Shown here: positions 26,261 through 34,274 of the stretch, in pieces
How the letters are laid out: every line of letters starts with the position of its first letter
How positions within the stretch are numbered: the stretch's first letter is position 1
From: CADEDV01 sp036383515
Lineage (GTDB): Bacteria > Bacteroidota > Bacteroidia > Chitinophagales > Chitinophagaceae
Assembly: GCA_036383515.1 (NCBI GenBank)
Contig: DASVOE010000129.1
Location: 1-64,000, forward strand
DNA: 64,000 bases
Direction: 5' to 3'
Position numbers and translations under genes: made by a program
Notes under the pieces: generated by a model
The model's input: only the letters and a program-made list of their open reading frames with translations
Told to the model about the DNA's origin: nothing
Databases searched by the model: none

Positions 26261-26953
26261 TTAAACAAACAAATTGGCTATGGGTATAGCGACCATTCCG
26301 GCCAATAAACCACCATATATTTCCTTTGAACTATGGTCGGAAATAATAAGACGGGAGCTGCAAACAATGCCTGTCATAAGAAGTGCTGCGGAAATATATA
26401 TCCCTGCATTAATGTTTTGAGAAAAACCAAGCCAGAACATAAAGCCCAGCACAACCCCAACAGAAATCGCATGAAGACTCACCTTCATATATATATTCAT
26501 CATCAGTCCTATGCTGGAACCCAAAAAAGTAGCCATTGCAAAAACCACAATTTCCCTGGGATAATCATCCAGGTTGCGCCATACATTCCAAACCCAGAAA
26601 TACCAGATACCACAAATTACCAGTGGAATGATGCGGTCTTTCTGCGTACTGAGATAAACTGATTGAATAAATTTTAATGCTTTTAATAAAAGCACAGTAA
26701 CGATGGGAAAGAAGGAATACATCAACGCCGCCTGTATTACTACCAGGAGTTTTCTTTGTGAAGTAAAGCCGATAAAAAAATAAGGATGAAGATATACGAG
26801 GAATATGGTAACATATACCGGGATAAACACCGGGTGAAAAATATAGGAAAAAAGAGAAGCGGCTATCCGGATGGGTGCTGGCTGATTCGGAAAATCTGAT
26901 TCCCGCAGTTCCTTCAATTCATTACGTTGATCTATCACTAATCTTGTGCTCAT
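26261..26953 (-). CDS. Polytopic membrane protein, PAP2-like
   Basis: 230 residues with about six or seven membrane helices after a charged cytoplasmic N-terminus. The C-terminal segment CSSRLIISDHSSKEIYGGLLAGM resembles the last motif of PAP2-type phosphatases (SRxxxxxH), but the earlier KxxxxxxRP and PSGH motifs are not clear, so phosphatase activity is doubtful. Similar proteins are common in Bacteroidota with unknown function. ATG 26953 was chosen over an upstream TTG. Confidence 0.65.
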   Translation of the reverse strand: MSTRLVIDQRNELKELRESDFPNQPAPIRIAASLFSYIFHPVFIPVYVTIFLVYLHPYFFIGFTSQRKLLVVIQAALMYSFFPIVTVLLLKALKFIQSVYLSTQKDRIIPLVICGIWYFWVWNVWRNLDDYPREIVVFAMATFLGSSIGLMMNIYMKVSLHAISVGVVLGFMFWLGFSQNINAGIYISAALLMTGIVCSSRLIISDHSSKEIYGGLLAGMVAIPIANLFV

Positions 26954-27084
26954 ATCAGCAATGCTTTTTTGCAAAGTAAGGGATTCTATAAAAAGACATA
27001 GCTTTTTGTATATTGAGACCTGATTACTAACCAGTTTCTGAATCTGCTCTATAGAGAATTGAGATTGGCACTAAATAATATTCT

Positions 27085-27516
27085 ATGAAGCAAATACTGC
27101 TTGCTCTTATTCTTCTTTTTAGCTTCCAGCATGGCATTTCTCAAAAAGGTAATAAATCAAGGCTACAGGCCGTGTATAATTTAATTAAAGAGGCGGGTAT
27201 CGAACATCCTGAATTTGTGATGGCCCAAAGTATACAGGAAACAGGCTGGTTAAATTGCAAAAAATGCTGTCTCCGTTATAATAATCTTTTTGGGTTTTAT
27301 AAAAAAGGAAATAAGTGTATGAAGTTTGACTCAGAGGAAGAGTGTATTGAATACTATAAAAAGTGGCAGGATAAACGGTATCCCAAATGGCGCAAAAAAT
27401 ATCCTAAAGGAACTTACTATGATTTTTTGAAATACGTCAAGTATGCTGCTAACCCGGTCTACAACAGTGAATTAAAAGCTAAGGTAGCCTGGGTAAAAAA
27501 GAACCTTGAAAAATAA
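27085..27516 (+). CDS. Secreted glucosaminidase-domain protein
   Basis: 143 residues with a signal peptide (ending GISQ) and a minimal glucosaminidase (FlgJ/LytB-type, PF01832-like) domain. The catalytic Glu is in AQSIQETGWLNCKKC, and NNLFGFY and WQDKRYPKWRKKYPKGTYYDFLKYVKYAANPVY complete the fold. Two adjacent Cys pairs may form a disulfide. It should cleave N-acetylglucosaminyl linkages of peptidoglycan. It ends 12 bases from the convergent rpoN. Confidence 0.88.
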   Translation: MKQILLALILLFSFQHGISQKGNKSRLQAVYNLIKEAGIEHPEFVMAQSIQETGWLNCKKCCLRYNNLFGFYKKGNKCMKFDSEEECIEYYKKWQDKRYPKWRKKYPKGTYYDFLKYVKYAANPVYNSELKAKVAWVKKNLEK

Positions 27517-27528
27517 GAGAGGGGTTAT

Positions 27529-29016
27529 CTATAATTCTTTTCTTAAACGGGCCACAGGAATATTAAGCTGTTCACGATATTTAGCCACTGTTCTCCGGGC
27601 AATATTATATCCCTTTTCCTGTAATAACTCCGTAAGCCTTTCATCACTAAGTGGTCGTTTCTTACTTTCTCCTTCAATTAGATTGCTAAGTATTTTCTTT
27701 ACTTCCCGGGTTGAAACCTCTTCCCCACTTTCTGTTGTCAATGATTCACTAAAGAAAAATTTTAACCGGTAAGTGCCAAATTCAGTTTGAACAAATTTAC
27801 TGTTGGCCACCCGGCTGACTGTAGAAATATCAAGAGCTGTTTTCTCGGCGATATCCTTTAATATCATTGGTCGCAGCGTAGTCTCATCACCTGTAAGAAA
27901 AAACTCATGCTGATGCTCCATGATCGCATTCATTGTGCTAAGTAGTGTATGCTGCCGTTGCTTGATAGCATCAATGAACCATTTAGCGGCATCTATTTTT
28001 TGTTTAATAAAGAGAACAGCTTCTTTCTGCCTTCTGTCCTTTTTAGCTCCCCGGTCATATTCTTTGAGCATATCCCGGTATCCTTCGCTGATGCGTAATT
28101 CGGGAGCATTCCGGCTGTTCAGGGTTAGCTCAAGAGCGCCATTATTATTGAGAATAAAAAAATCAGGCACTACATAACTTTCCGCCTTATTGATCTCCCC
28201 GACATTTCCACCGGGTTTTGGATTTAACCGGATGATCTGCTGCATTACTTCTTTCAGTTGGTCTTCATCAAGGTTCAGACCCCGCTGAATTTTTTCATAA
28301 TGTTTTTTTGTAAACTCATCAAAGTATTTCGCAATAGCCTTTATGGCGGTATCAACAGGTTTACCTTCATCTTTCAGCCGTAATAGCTGTATCAATAAAC
28401 ATTCCTGCAGATCCCTGGCTGCAACACCGGGCGGATCAAACTGTTGAATTTTTTTGATGATTGTTTCTACTTCTTCTTCAGTAGCATTAATATTCTGGCG
28501 GAAGGCAAGGTCATCAACAATGGCAGCGGTCTCTCTTCTTAAATAACCATCTTCATCTATACTCCCTACTATTTGTTCTGATATTTTTCTTTCTTTTTCA
28601 TCCAGCTTTAAAAGACCCAACTGATCAAGCAATAATTCATAAAAACTGGTCTCAGTTTTTACGGGCAACTGTCTTTTTTCATCATCTTCCGGGTAATTAT
28701 CATCGCGGAGCTTGTAATCAGCCACTTCATCATCACCTTCATTCACATAGTCGCTTACATCAATATTCTCGTATTCATCTGTGCTTCCATCCTTATCGTC
28801 ATATTCCTCTTCTTTGTCATTGAACTCGTCTTTCAATTCATCCGCATTTTCATCATGTTTTTCTTCATCAAGCTCCAATGCCGGATTCTCTTCCAATTCT
28901 TCTTTGATCCTTTCCTCAAGATTGGCAGTAGGCACCTGCAACAGTTTCATTAACTGAATCTGCTGTGGTGAAAGCTTTTGCAGCAATTTTTGTTGTAAAC
29001 TCTGGCTAAGTGCCAT
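27529..29016 (-). CDS. rpoN: RNA polymerase sigma-54 factor
   Basis: 495 residues. Region I (glutamine/leucine-rich LSQSLQQKLLQKLSPQQIQLMKLLQVP) binds activators, an acidic region II follows (about 45-125, DELKDEFNDKEEEYDDKDG), then the core-binding domain and a C-terminal DNA-binding part with the RpoN box (ARRTVAKYREQL). It directs activator-dependent transcription from -24/-12 promoters. No sigma-54 activator gene is seen in this window. Its divergent region carries a direct repeat. Confidence 0.96.
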   Translation of the reverse strand: MALSQSLQQKLLQKLSPQQIQLMKLLQVPTANLEERIKEELEENPALELDEEKHDENADELKDEFNDKEEEYDDKDGSTDEYENIDVSDYVNEGDDEVADYKLRDDNYPEDDEKRQLPVKTETSFYELLLDQLGLLKLDEKERKISEQIVGSIDEDGYLRRETAAIVDDLAFRQNINATEEEVETIIKKIQQFDPPGVAARDLQECLLIQLLRLKDEGKPVDTAIKAIAKYFDEFTKKHYEKIQRGLNLDEDQLKEVMQQIIRLNPKPGGNVGEINKAESYVVPDFFILNNNGALELTLNSRNAPELRISEGYRDMLKEYDRGAKKDRRQKEAVLFIKQKIDAAKWFIDAIKQRQHTLLSTMNAIMEHQHEFFLTGDETTLRPMILKDIAEKTALDISTVSRVANSKFVQTEFGTYRLKFFFSESLTTESGEEVSTREVKKILSNLIEGESKKRPLSDERLTELLQEKGYNIARRTVAKYREQLNIPVARLRKEL

Positions 29017-29054
29017 ATCCTCTCTGGTTGTTTTAGTGTGGCTGGCTCATTTTT

Positions 29055-29087
29055 TCAAAAATCCGGCCAATAATCAAAAATCAGGCC
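29055..29087. repeat. Direct repeat in the rpoN divergent region
   Basis: TCAAAAATCCGGCC (29055-29068) and TCAAAAATCAGGCC (29074-29087) differ at one base and are 19 bases apart, between rpoN and a divergent small secreted gene. A tandem regulator site is possible; it is not a sigma-54 promoter. Confidence 0.5.
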
Positions 29088-29114
29088 GTAAATTACATAC
29101 AAATGAGTGAAACG

Positions 29115-29504
29115 ATGCGGCAACGGAGTTTTGTTTTTCTTGTTGTGTGCCTTTTAATGTTTTATGGAAAAATTATTGGGCAAAAAATTACCGGGAAAAA
29201 TATTTCATTTCCACAAAATCAATCGGTAAAAAGCAGTGATTCACTAAAAAATTACTGGAAGACAATAGCTAATAAATTCGCATTACCGGATAAAAGACAG
29301 CCTACTCCAGGTTATTCAGCCCCGGCCGCTTATTCTTTGCGGCCACCTGTTCCGATAAACTTCTATTCAAAACAACTTTCTTTCTTTTGCAAAAAGGAAC
29401 TTCAGGTAGAAAAAATAACAAGTATTTCCCTGCGATTACGTATAGGATCGCTTGAATATGTAAATTACCTGGAGCAGAAACCGAATGCATTAAAGCAGTA
29501 TTGA
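29115..29504 (+). CDS. Small secreted protein, unknown function
   Basis: 129 residues with a signal peptide (RQRSFVFLVVCLLMFYGKIIGQ). The mature part is Lys/Ser-rich and ends with FFCKKELQVEKITSISLRLRIGSLEYVNYLEQKPNA, a segment I have seen in short hypothetical proteins of Bacteroidota; the function is unknown. The frame opens at 29103; ATG 29115 gives the cleaner basic start. It is divergent from rpoN. Confidence 0.7.
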   Translation: MRQRSFVFLVVCLLMFYGKIIGQKITGKNISFPQNQSVKSSDSLKNYWKTIANKFALPDKRQPTPGYSAPAAYSLRPPVPINFYSKQLSFFCKKELQVEKITSISLRLRIGSLEYVNYLEQKPNALKQY

Positions 29505-29559
29505 TGCTGCCAGATCAATCCTTTGATTGAGATAAGGAACGAATATTCAACTTGGAAAA

Positions 29560-30777
29560 TCAGGCAGAGATCTTTTGTTTAAGTAGAATTTTCTTTACCA
29601 CACTCACTATCTTCTCTCCTTTTTCTTTGATCTGTTCTTCGGTCCATGCTAAACTGATAGCCGTTGAAATGCAACGGCTGAGTATTGCATCACTGGAAGA
29701 AAAGTCTTTATTGGCCTGTTGCATTACCTGCGTCTTCACATCCGGATGCAATGCATTTAAAGTAATAGAATTTTTCAGGTGATCCCACTTGCGGATATAA
29801 TGCCAGTTGTTATCGTACCAGTAAAAACTACCCGGCAGTATTCCCTGTTCTTTCATTTCAATGATCACCGCTTTTGTTATTTCTTCCGTTGGTAAAAACC
29901 AGCTTACAAAACTACAGCTGTCACCACCGGGATCAGGAATGCGGCGAAAAGTAACTTCCGGAACCTGGGCCAGTATGTTTTTTAGTTGTTCCTGGTTTTT
30001 TTTCTGAATGGAAAGAAATTCCGGTAATCGTTTGATCTGTGCCAGGCCAACAGCTGCATGTAATTCAGAGATCCGGTAATTATAACCAATGAAAGGATGA
30101 AGATCAGCGCCCCGGTCCACACCTTTATGATCGTGTCCATGATCTGTATAGCCATCGCATTTTATATAAATATCCTCGCTGTTTGTCATCACCACACCAC
30201 CTTCTGCACAAGTCATTGTTTTTACAAAATCAAATGAGAAAGTACCGGCATGACCGATAGTACCGAGGTATTTTCCTTTATAACTTCCTCCTATACTCTG
30301 GCAGGCGTCTTCCAACAGGATAAGATTATGCTCTTTGCAAATGGAGAGTAATGCATCCATATCGGCCATACTGCCACACATATGTACCGGCATTACCGCT
30401 TTTGTTTTGGATGTAATAGCTTTTCTTACAGCATCAGGATTCAGTGTCAATGTATCATCCACATCCACTAATACGGGGATGGCGCCAACACTTAACACCG
30501 CTTCAAAAGAAGCAACGAAGGTGAAGGATGGAGTGATCACCTCATCACCATAACCAATACCTAATGCACTCATCGCTGTGGTGAGCGCAGAGGTGCCGCT
30601 TGAAGTAAGCTGGGCATATTTACTTCCAAAAGTTTCATTGATGGCGGCCTCCAGTTCCTTCGATTTCCAGATGCCTTTACGGGGTCCGTCAAATCCATAC
30701 CGCATCAGGATACCGGTTTCTAACACATCATTTACTTCCTTTCTTTCTTTATCACTCCAGAGTTCATAACCGGGCAT
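29560..30777 (-). CDS. DegT/DnrJ/EryC1/StrS family aminotransferase
   Basis: 405 residues, the typical length of these PLP-dependent sugar aminotransferases. Motifs seen are YAQLTSSGTSALTTAMSALGIGYGDEVITPSFTF at about 54-88, LLEDACQSIGGSYKG, and FSFDFVKTMTCAEGGV with the PLP lysine near residue 185. It probably aminates a keto-sugar or related substrate, but no other sugar-nucleotide gene is nearby, so the pathway is unclear. An N-terminal Trp-Ser-Asp-Lys-Glu-Arg start is typical of a newer subgroup. Confidence 0.93.
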   Translation of the reverse strand: MPGYELWSDKERKEVNDVLETGILMRYGFDGPRKGIWKSKELEAAINETFGSKYAQLTSSGTSALTTAMSALGIGYGDEVITPSFTFVASFEAVLSVGAIPVLVDVDDTLTLNPDAVRKAITSKTKAVMPVHMCGSMADMDALLSICKEHNLILLEDACQSIGGSYKGKYLGTIGHAGTFSFDFVKTMTCAEGGVVMTNSEDIYIKCDGYTDHGHDHKGVDRGADLHPFIGYNYRISELHAAVGLAQIKRLPEFLSIQKKNQEQLKNILAQVPEVTFRRIPDPGGDSCSFVSWFLPTEEITKAVIIEMKEQGILPGSFYWYDNNWHYIRKWDHLKNSITLNALHPDVKTQVMQQANKDFSSSDAILSRCISTAISLAWTEEQIKEKGEKIVSVVKKILLKQKISA

Positions 30778-30888
30778 GGCGAAAAGTTTAAAAGTTTACT
30801 GGTTCACAAGTTTGCTTTTAAAAAATAAAAGCAGGCTGCAAAGATAAATAATGAAAATGTATGTTTATTCCTGCACGGGCAGAGAAGG

Positions 30889-32436
30889 TTATGGTTTATA
30901 GAACTGCCATTTTCCATCCGGTTGTACAAGTATAGCAATTTCACTCAGATCGCTTTCATTATTATTTTTACCCACAGCAGTAACCAGGTACCGGTAAGAA
31001 AAATGAGCTGCAGAAAGAATATCTGTAAATTGAAAACCATCCGGCTGCATGACAAACTTTGAAATGTATTTTGGCAAATTTCCAAAAGGCTCACTGTTTG
31101 ATTCAGGAGCATACTTATAAACTACATAATATTTTATAGGCACAAGATTTCTTGGATCTGGCTTTACAGAAAACTGGATTACTGAATCATTAGAAAGCGT
31201 TTTTTCAACAATGGGCGCCCAGGGTTTTTCGTTATCTATCCAACGCATGGGAGGAAGTAAGGCCGGGTATTTATAATAATTGTTTTGCAGGCTGTCATTC
31301 CATCCATTGGGATTGCTGTCAAAAGACTTGCTGTTGAAGTAGATACTTCCCTGCACATTCGGGTACCTGCGTAATAGTTTTATCTGGTTAGGCAATTCAT
31401 TTGGATTTTTCCAGGCGCCTCCTTTTTCTTTGGTGCGATAAATGCCGTGCCCGATATAAATATGTTTACCATAACTGTTGCGGCTCCACCAGGCTAATAA
31501 CTTTTCATAAGCAATTTTATCATGACCAATCTCAAGGTATAATTGAGGAGCTACATAATCTATCCATCCCTTTTCCAGCCATAATAAAATATTAGCATAG
31601 AGATCATCATAATTGGTTTGACCGGCCCTGCTATCGCTTCCTCTTATCGGGTCCTTATCATTATTCCTCCATACACTGAAAGGAGATATCCCAAAACGAC
31701 ATTGCTTTTTTTCCTGTTTAATAGCAATACTCAATTTTTTAATAATTGAATCTACATTACTTCTGCGCCAGTCATCTTTGTTTAACGGGCTTCCCGATCT
31801 GGAATAAGATAACGCATCAGGAAACTCTTTACCTGCAATACGATAGGGATAAAAATAATCATCCATGTGCACCGCATCCACATCGTAGCGCTTTACTATA
31901 TCACGAACTACTTTTACCACAAACTCCTGCGCATCTTTATTACCCGGATCAAAAAACTTTTTATCGCCATAGGTCAAAAACCATTCAGGGTGTATCCTGG
32001 TGATATGGTTAGGAGCAATAGAAGCTGAATTAATATTAAAATTGGCCCGGTAAGGATTTAACCAGGCATGAAATTCCATTCCTCTTTTATGCGATTCTTC
32101 AATCATAAACTGCAAAGGATCATAATACGGGGAAGGAGGCTGACCCTGCACACCTGTCAACCATTGACTCCAGGGTTCGTATTGGGAAGGATAAAAAGCA
32201 TCTGCTGCCGGGCGAACCTGGACAACTACTGCATTCATCCCATTCTTCTGATGCAGGTCCAACTGTCTTATGAACTCCGCCTTCTGGGCTTCAGGATCGG
32301 TCATTCCTTTGGCAGGCCAGTCAATATTATCTACGGTGGCTATCCATACGCCCCGGAATTCATATTTGGGCTGCGAATGTAAAAGTTGAGAAAAAGATAA
32401 GGTAAGAGCTAAAGCAAGAATGACGGATCGTTTCAT
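30889..32436 (-). CDS. Glycoside-hydrolase-like (GHL10/DUF187) secreted protein
   Basis: 515 residues with a signal peptide (ending LHSQ). The TIM-barrel of GHL10/DUF187 proteins is recognised by EFRGVWIATVDNIDWP, NAVVVQVRPAADAFYPSQ, GMEFHAWLNPYRANF, DAVHMDDYFYPYRI and GWIDYVAPQLYLEIGH. After about residue 400 a fibronectin-III-like domain follows. These proteins are linked to peptidoglycan or polysaccharide binding and breakdown; the substrate is not known. It is envelope-located and stands alone in its direction. Confidence 0.9.
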   Translation of the reverse strand: MKRSVILALALTLSFSQLLHSQPKYEFRGVWIATVDNIDWPAKGMTDPEAQKAEFIRQLDLHQKNGMNAVVVQVRPAADAFYPSQYEPWSQWLTGVQGQPPSPYYDPLQFMIEESHKRGMEFHAWLNPYRANFNINSASIAPNHITRIHPEWFLTYGDKKFFDPGNKDAQEFVVKVVRDIVKRYDVDAVHMDDYFYPYRIAGKEFPDALSYSRSGSPLNKDDWRRSNVDSIIKKLSIAIKQEKKQCRFGISPFSVWRNNDKDPIRGSDSRAGQTNYDDLYANILLWLEKGWIDYVAPQLYLEIGHDKIAYEKLLAWWSRNSYGKHIYIGHGIYRTKEKGGAWKNPNELPNQIKLLRRYPNVQGSIYFNSKSFDSNPNGWNDSLQNNYYKYPALLPPMRWIDNEKPWAPIVEKTLSNDSVIQFSVKPDPRNLVPIKYYVVYKYAPESNSEPFGNLPKYISKFVMQPDGFQFTDILSAAHFSYRYLVTAVGKNNNESDLSEIAILVQPDGKWQFYKP

Positions 32437-32517
32437 GTTTTCAATTTCGGATGATAATGGTATAAATAAATCCTGATGGCGGGTTTGCCACCGGGAGTCT
32501 TAATATGTAAAAATAGG

Positions 32518-32973
32518 CTATTCACTCTTACGTATTTTATCCAACAGGTCGCTTAGTGTAGTGGCTTCCTTTTCAGTAAGGTTTTTTAACACACTATCTA
32601 TTTCATCCTGCCGGGTATCGAGCCGCTCCAGTAATTTTTTGCCTTTGTCTGATATAATTACGTCAACAAGGCGACGGTCGGTTTTACAAGTGATTTTTTT
32701 TACAAGACCTTTTGCTATCAGTCGGTCAACAATGCGGCTGGTATCACTCATTTTCTCCAGCATTCTTTCCCTGATCTGCAGGGTCGAAAGAGGTTGAGGG
32801 AAACTGCCGCGGAGAATGCGCAGAATGTTGAACTGCTGTGGAGTAATATCTTCTGAATCAAAAATGGATTTTGTTTTATCTCTAATCCATCCCAGGGTAT
32901 AAATAAGATTAATGCCCGCCTTTTGGTGGACATTCCGGAACTTGGCTTGCTGAATGTCTTTATCAATACCCAT
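32518..32973 (-). CDS. MarR-family transcriptional regulator
   Basis: 151 residues with the winged-helix MarR fold: GWIRDKTKSIFDSEDITPQQFNILRILRG, LSTLQIRERMLEKMSDTSRIVDRLIAKGLVKKITCKTDRRLVDVIISDKG and a C-terminal dimerisation helix. MarR proteins bind palindromes in promoters and release on ligand binding. A palindrome of MarR type lies before the SnoaL gene upstream (33514-33527) and before the OB-fold operon (25003-25018). The start may instead be ATG 33021; the 32973 start (MGIDKDIQQ) is the usual one for relatives. Confidence 0.9.
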   Translation of the reverse strand: MGIDKDIQQAKFRNVHQKAGINLIYTLGWIRDKTKSIFDSEDITPQQFNILRILRGSFPQPLSTLQIRERMLEKMSDTSRIVDRLIAKGLVKKITCKTDRRLVDVIISDKGKKLLERLDTRQDEIDSVLKNLTEKEATTLSDLLDKIRKSE

Positions 32974-33048
32974 TGGATCAATTTTTTCGAATACGACTTC
33001 GCTAATATACATGGTCTTCAATTTTAAGCTTGGTCGTGTGTGGTAAAA

Positions 33049-33095
33049 GTAAAAAGTTTCAGGTTAAGCCAAAGACCCCACCCAAAACTTTTTAC
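33049..33095. repeat. 11-base inverted repeat upstream of the MarR gene
   Basis: GTAAAAAGTTT (33049-33059) and AAACTTTTTAC (33085-33095) are perfect complements separated by 25 bases, between the SnoaL stop and the MarR start. It could be a hairpin or an operator pair; no T-run supports a terminator on the minus strand. Confidence 0.55.
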
Positions 33096-33117
33096 ATAAA
33101 CTGTGAACTTTGCTGTC

Positions 33118-33471
33118 TTAATTGTTGTAGTAGAATTTTTCTTCTACCACTTTTCCATTTTTCCAGCGTTGAACAGCCAGTTGCCGGTAAGTGCGGGTTC
33201 CAAAATCTTTGTGTGTAAAATCCATCCACCATTCAGTTACAGCCAGGTCATCGCTTATCACGGTGTTCAGCACTTTGGCACCGCGAAACTCCGTAAGCCC
33301 GTTTACAAAAGCCTCTTCATACTGACGGTTTACGTCCTTACCTACACGGGCAGGGTAATCATTGTCCTGCATGACGACATCATCGGCATAAAATTTTTCA
33401 AAGGCATCGATAATCTTTCCTTCCAGCACCATTTGGTTCAACTGGTCAACGCTTGTTCTTAAATCTGACAT
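33118..33471 (-). CDS. SnoaL-like (NTF2-superfamily) protein
   Basis: 117 residues with the cone-shaped NTF2 fold: SVDQLNQMVLEGKIIDAFEKFYADDVVMQDND, YEEAFVNGLTEFRGAKVLNTVISDDLAVTEWWMDFTHKD and RQLAVQRWKNGKVVEEKFYYN. Such proteins bind or isomerise small molecules; the substrate is unknown. It is upstream of MarR in the same direction and has a promoter with a palindromic operator, so it is likely controlled by that regulator. Confidence 0.9.
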   Translation of the reverse strand: MSDLRTSVDQLNQMVLEGKIIDAFEKFYADDVVMQDNDYPARVGKDVNRQYEEAFVNGLTEFRGAKVLNTVISDDLAVTEWWMDFTHKDFGTRTYRQLAVQRWKNGKVVEEKFYYNN

Positions 33472-33506
33472 TGTATTAAGTTTTTAGTGTGAGATAAAAT
33501 CTACCA

Positions 33507-33538
33507 CAAAATTAATGTTGCAACATTGAATATTCCAA
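33507..33538 (-). promoter_or_regulatory. Promoter with palindromic operator (SnoaL/MarR)
   Basis: On the minus strand TTG (33536-33538), a 21-base spacer and TAATTTTG (33507-33514) fit the -33/-7 pattern. The spacer holds a perfect palindrome AATGTTGCAACATT (33514-33527) abutting the -7 box, the same half-site and nearly the same position as at 25003-25018. Confidence 0.7.
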
Positions 33539-33680
33539 ATTTATCTTTGTTTCCCTGATTTAATTGACCATTCCTTAACATTCAAGAAGCAGCAACCGCT
33601 AACTAAATTACCTCTAAGTGGTATTGGCACGCAGCTGAAAAATCGGTTGCTTTGCCGGCAGTATTAAAAATCGTTGATCA

Positions 33681-33770
33681 ATGAAAATATTTTCTGAATC
33701 CCTTCGCAATTTTTTGGAAGGATTTACTTCGTTTTATACCACGCTTTATAAGGAAATGAAGAGCTGGTAA
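33681..33770 (+). CDS. Possible small protein of 29 residues
   Basis: ATG at 33681 to TAA at 33770 encodes 29 residues opening MKIFSESLRNFLEGFTSFY, rich in Phe and Ser, Lys-ending and amphipathic. It is the only gene-like structure in the 311-base gap between the SnoaL and DinB-like genes. No ribosome-binding site or promoter stands out, so it may be chance. Confidence 0.3.
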   Translation: MKIFSESLRNFLEGFTSFYTTLYKEMKSW

Positions 33771-33782
33771 ACAAACAGCCAG

Positions 33783-34259
33783 CTATTGCATCTTTCTGAG
33801 TTCTGCTGCCAGCTTAAAAATGGTAAAAAGATGGTGTGACTCGTGTAGCAGAAAAAAATTCAACCATTGAACCAGGGTCATTTGTCCAAAGGCAGGGTGG
33901 GTGCCTGTTTTTGAAAGATCTGTTTCCGGTAATAAAAGAATCTCCGCCACAATTTCTTTTCGGGTAGTTAGCATATCCTGCATTACTTCCCTTGATGATT
34001 TGGCTAGGTTATCATGAAACAAAGGATCTGCTTCTGCTGTATACCGGGGAAACTCAGGGTTATTTCCAGCGAGTATTTGTTTTACCCTTCCAATAAATGT
34101 ATGCTGATAGGTTTGCAGGTGAACGATGTTTTCATAAATGGACCACTTTCCGGGTGTTAGCTGTCTTCTGATCTGTTCGTCCGTTAAGCCATCAATAAGT
34201 TCGATAAGAGATTTATGCTGATATTGCAGCCTGGTAGTGATGGATGACGGTATTGGCAT
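33783..34259 (-). CDS. DinB-superfamily protein
   Basis: 158 residues forming a DinB-like four-helix bundle: LQYQHKSLIELIDGLTDEQIRRQLTPGKWSIYENIVHLQTYQHTF, and HPAFGQMTLVQWLNFFLLHESHHLFTIFKLA, whose His pairs (HLQ...H, HESHH) bind a metal. Its role is unknown. It is co-directional with the radical SAM gene 16 bases upstream of it, probably in one operon. Confidence 0.85.
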   Translation of the reverse strand: MPIPSSITTRLQYQHKSLIELIDGLTDEQIRRQLTPGKWSIYENIVHLQTYQHTFIGRVKQILAGNNPEFPRYTAEADPLFHDNLAKSSREVMQDMLTTRKEIVAEILLLPETDLSKTGTHPAFGQMTLVQWLNFFLLHESHHLFTIFKLAAELRKMQ

Positions 34260-34274
34260 ATGGCAGATTTAAAA

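Noticed and set aside
28700..28860. Acidic low-complexity run in rpoN as a possible error or insertion
   Set aside because: Acidic region II is normal for sigma-54 proteins.
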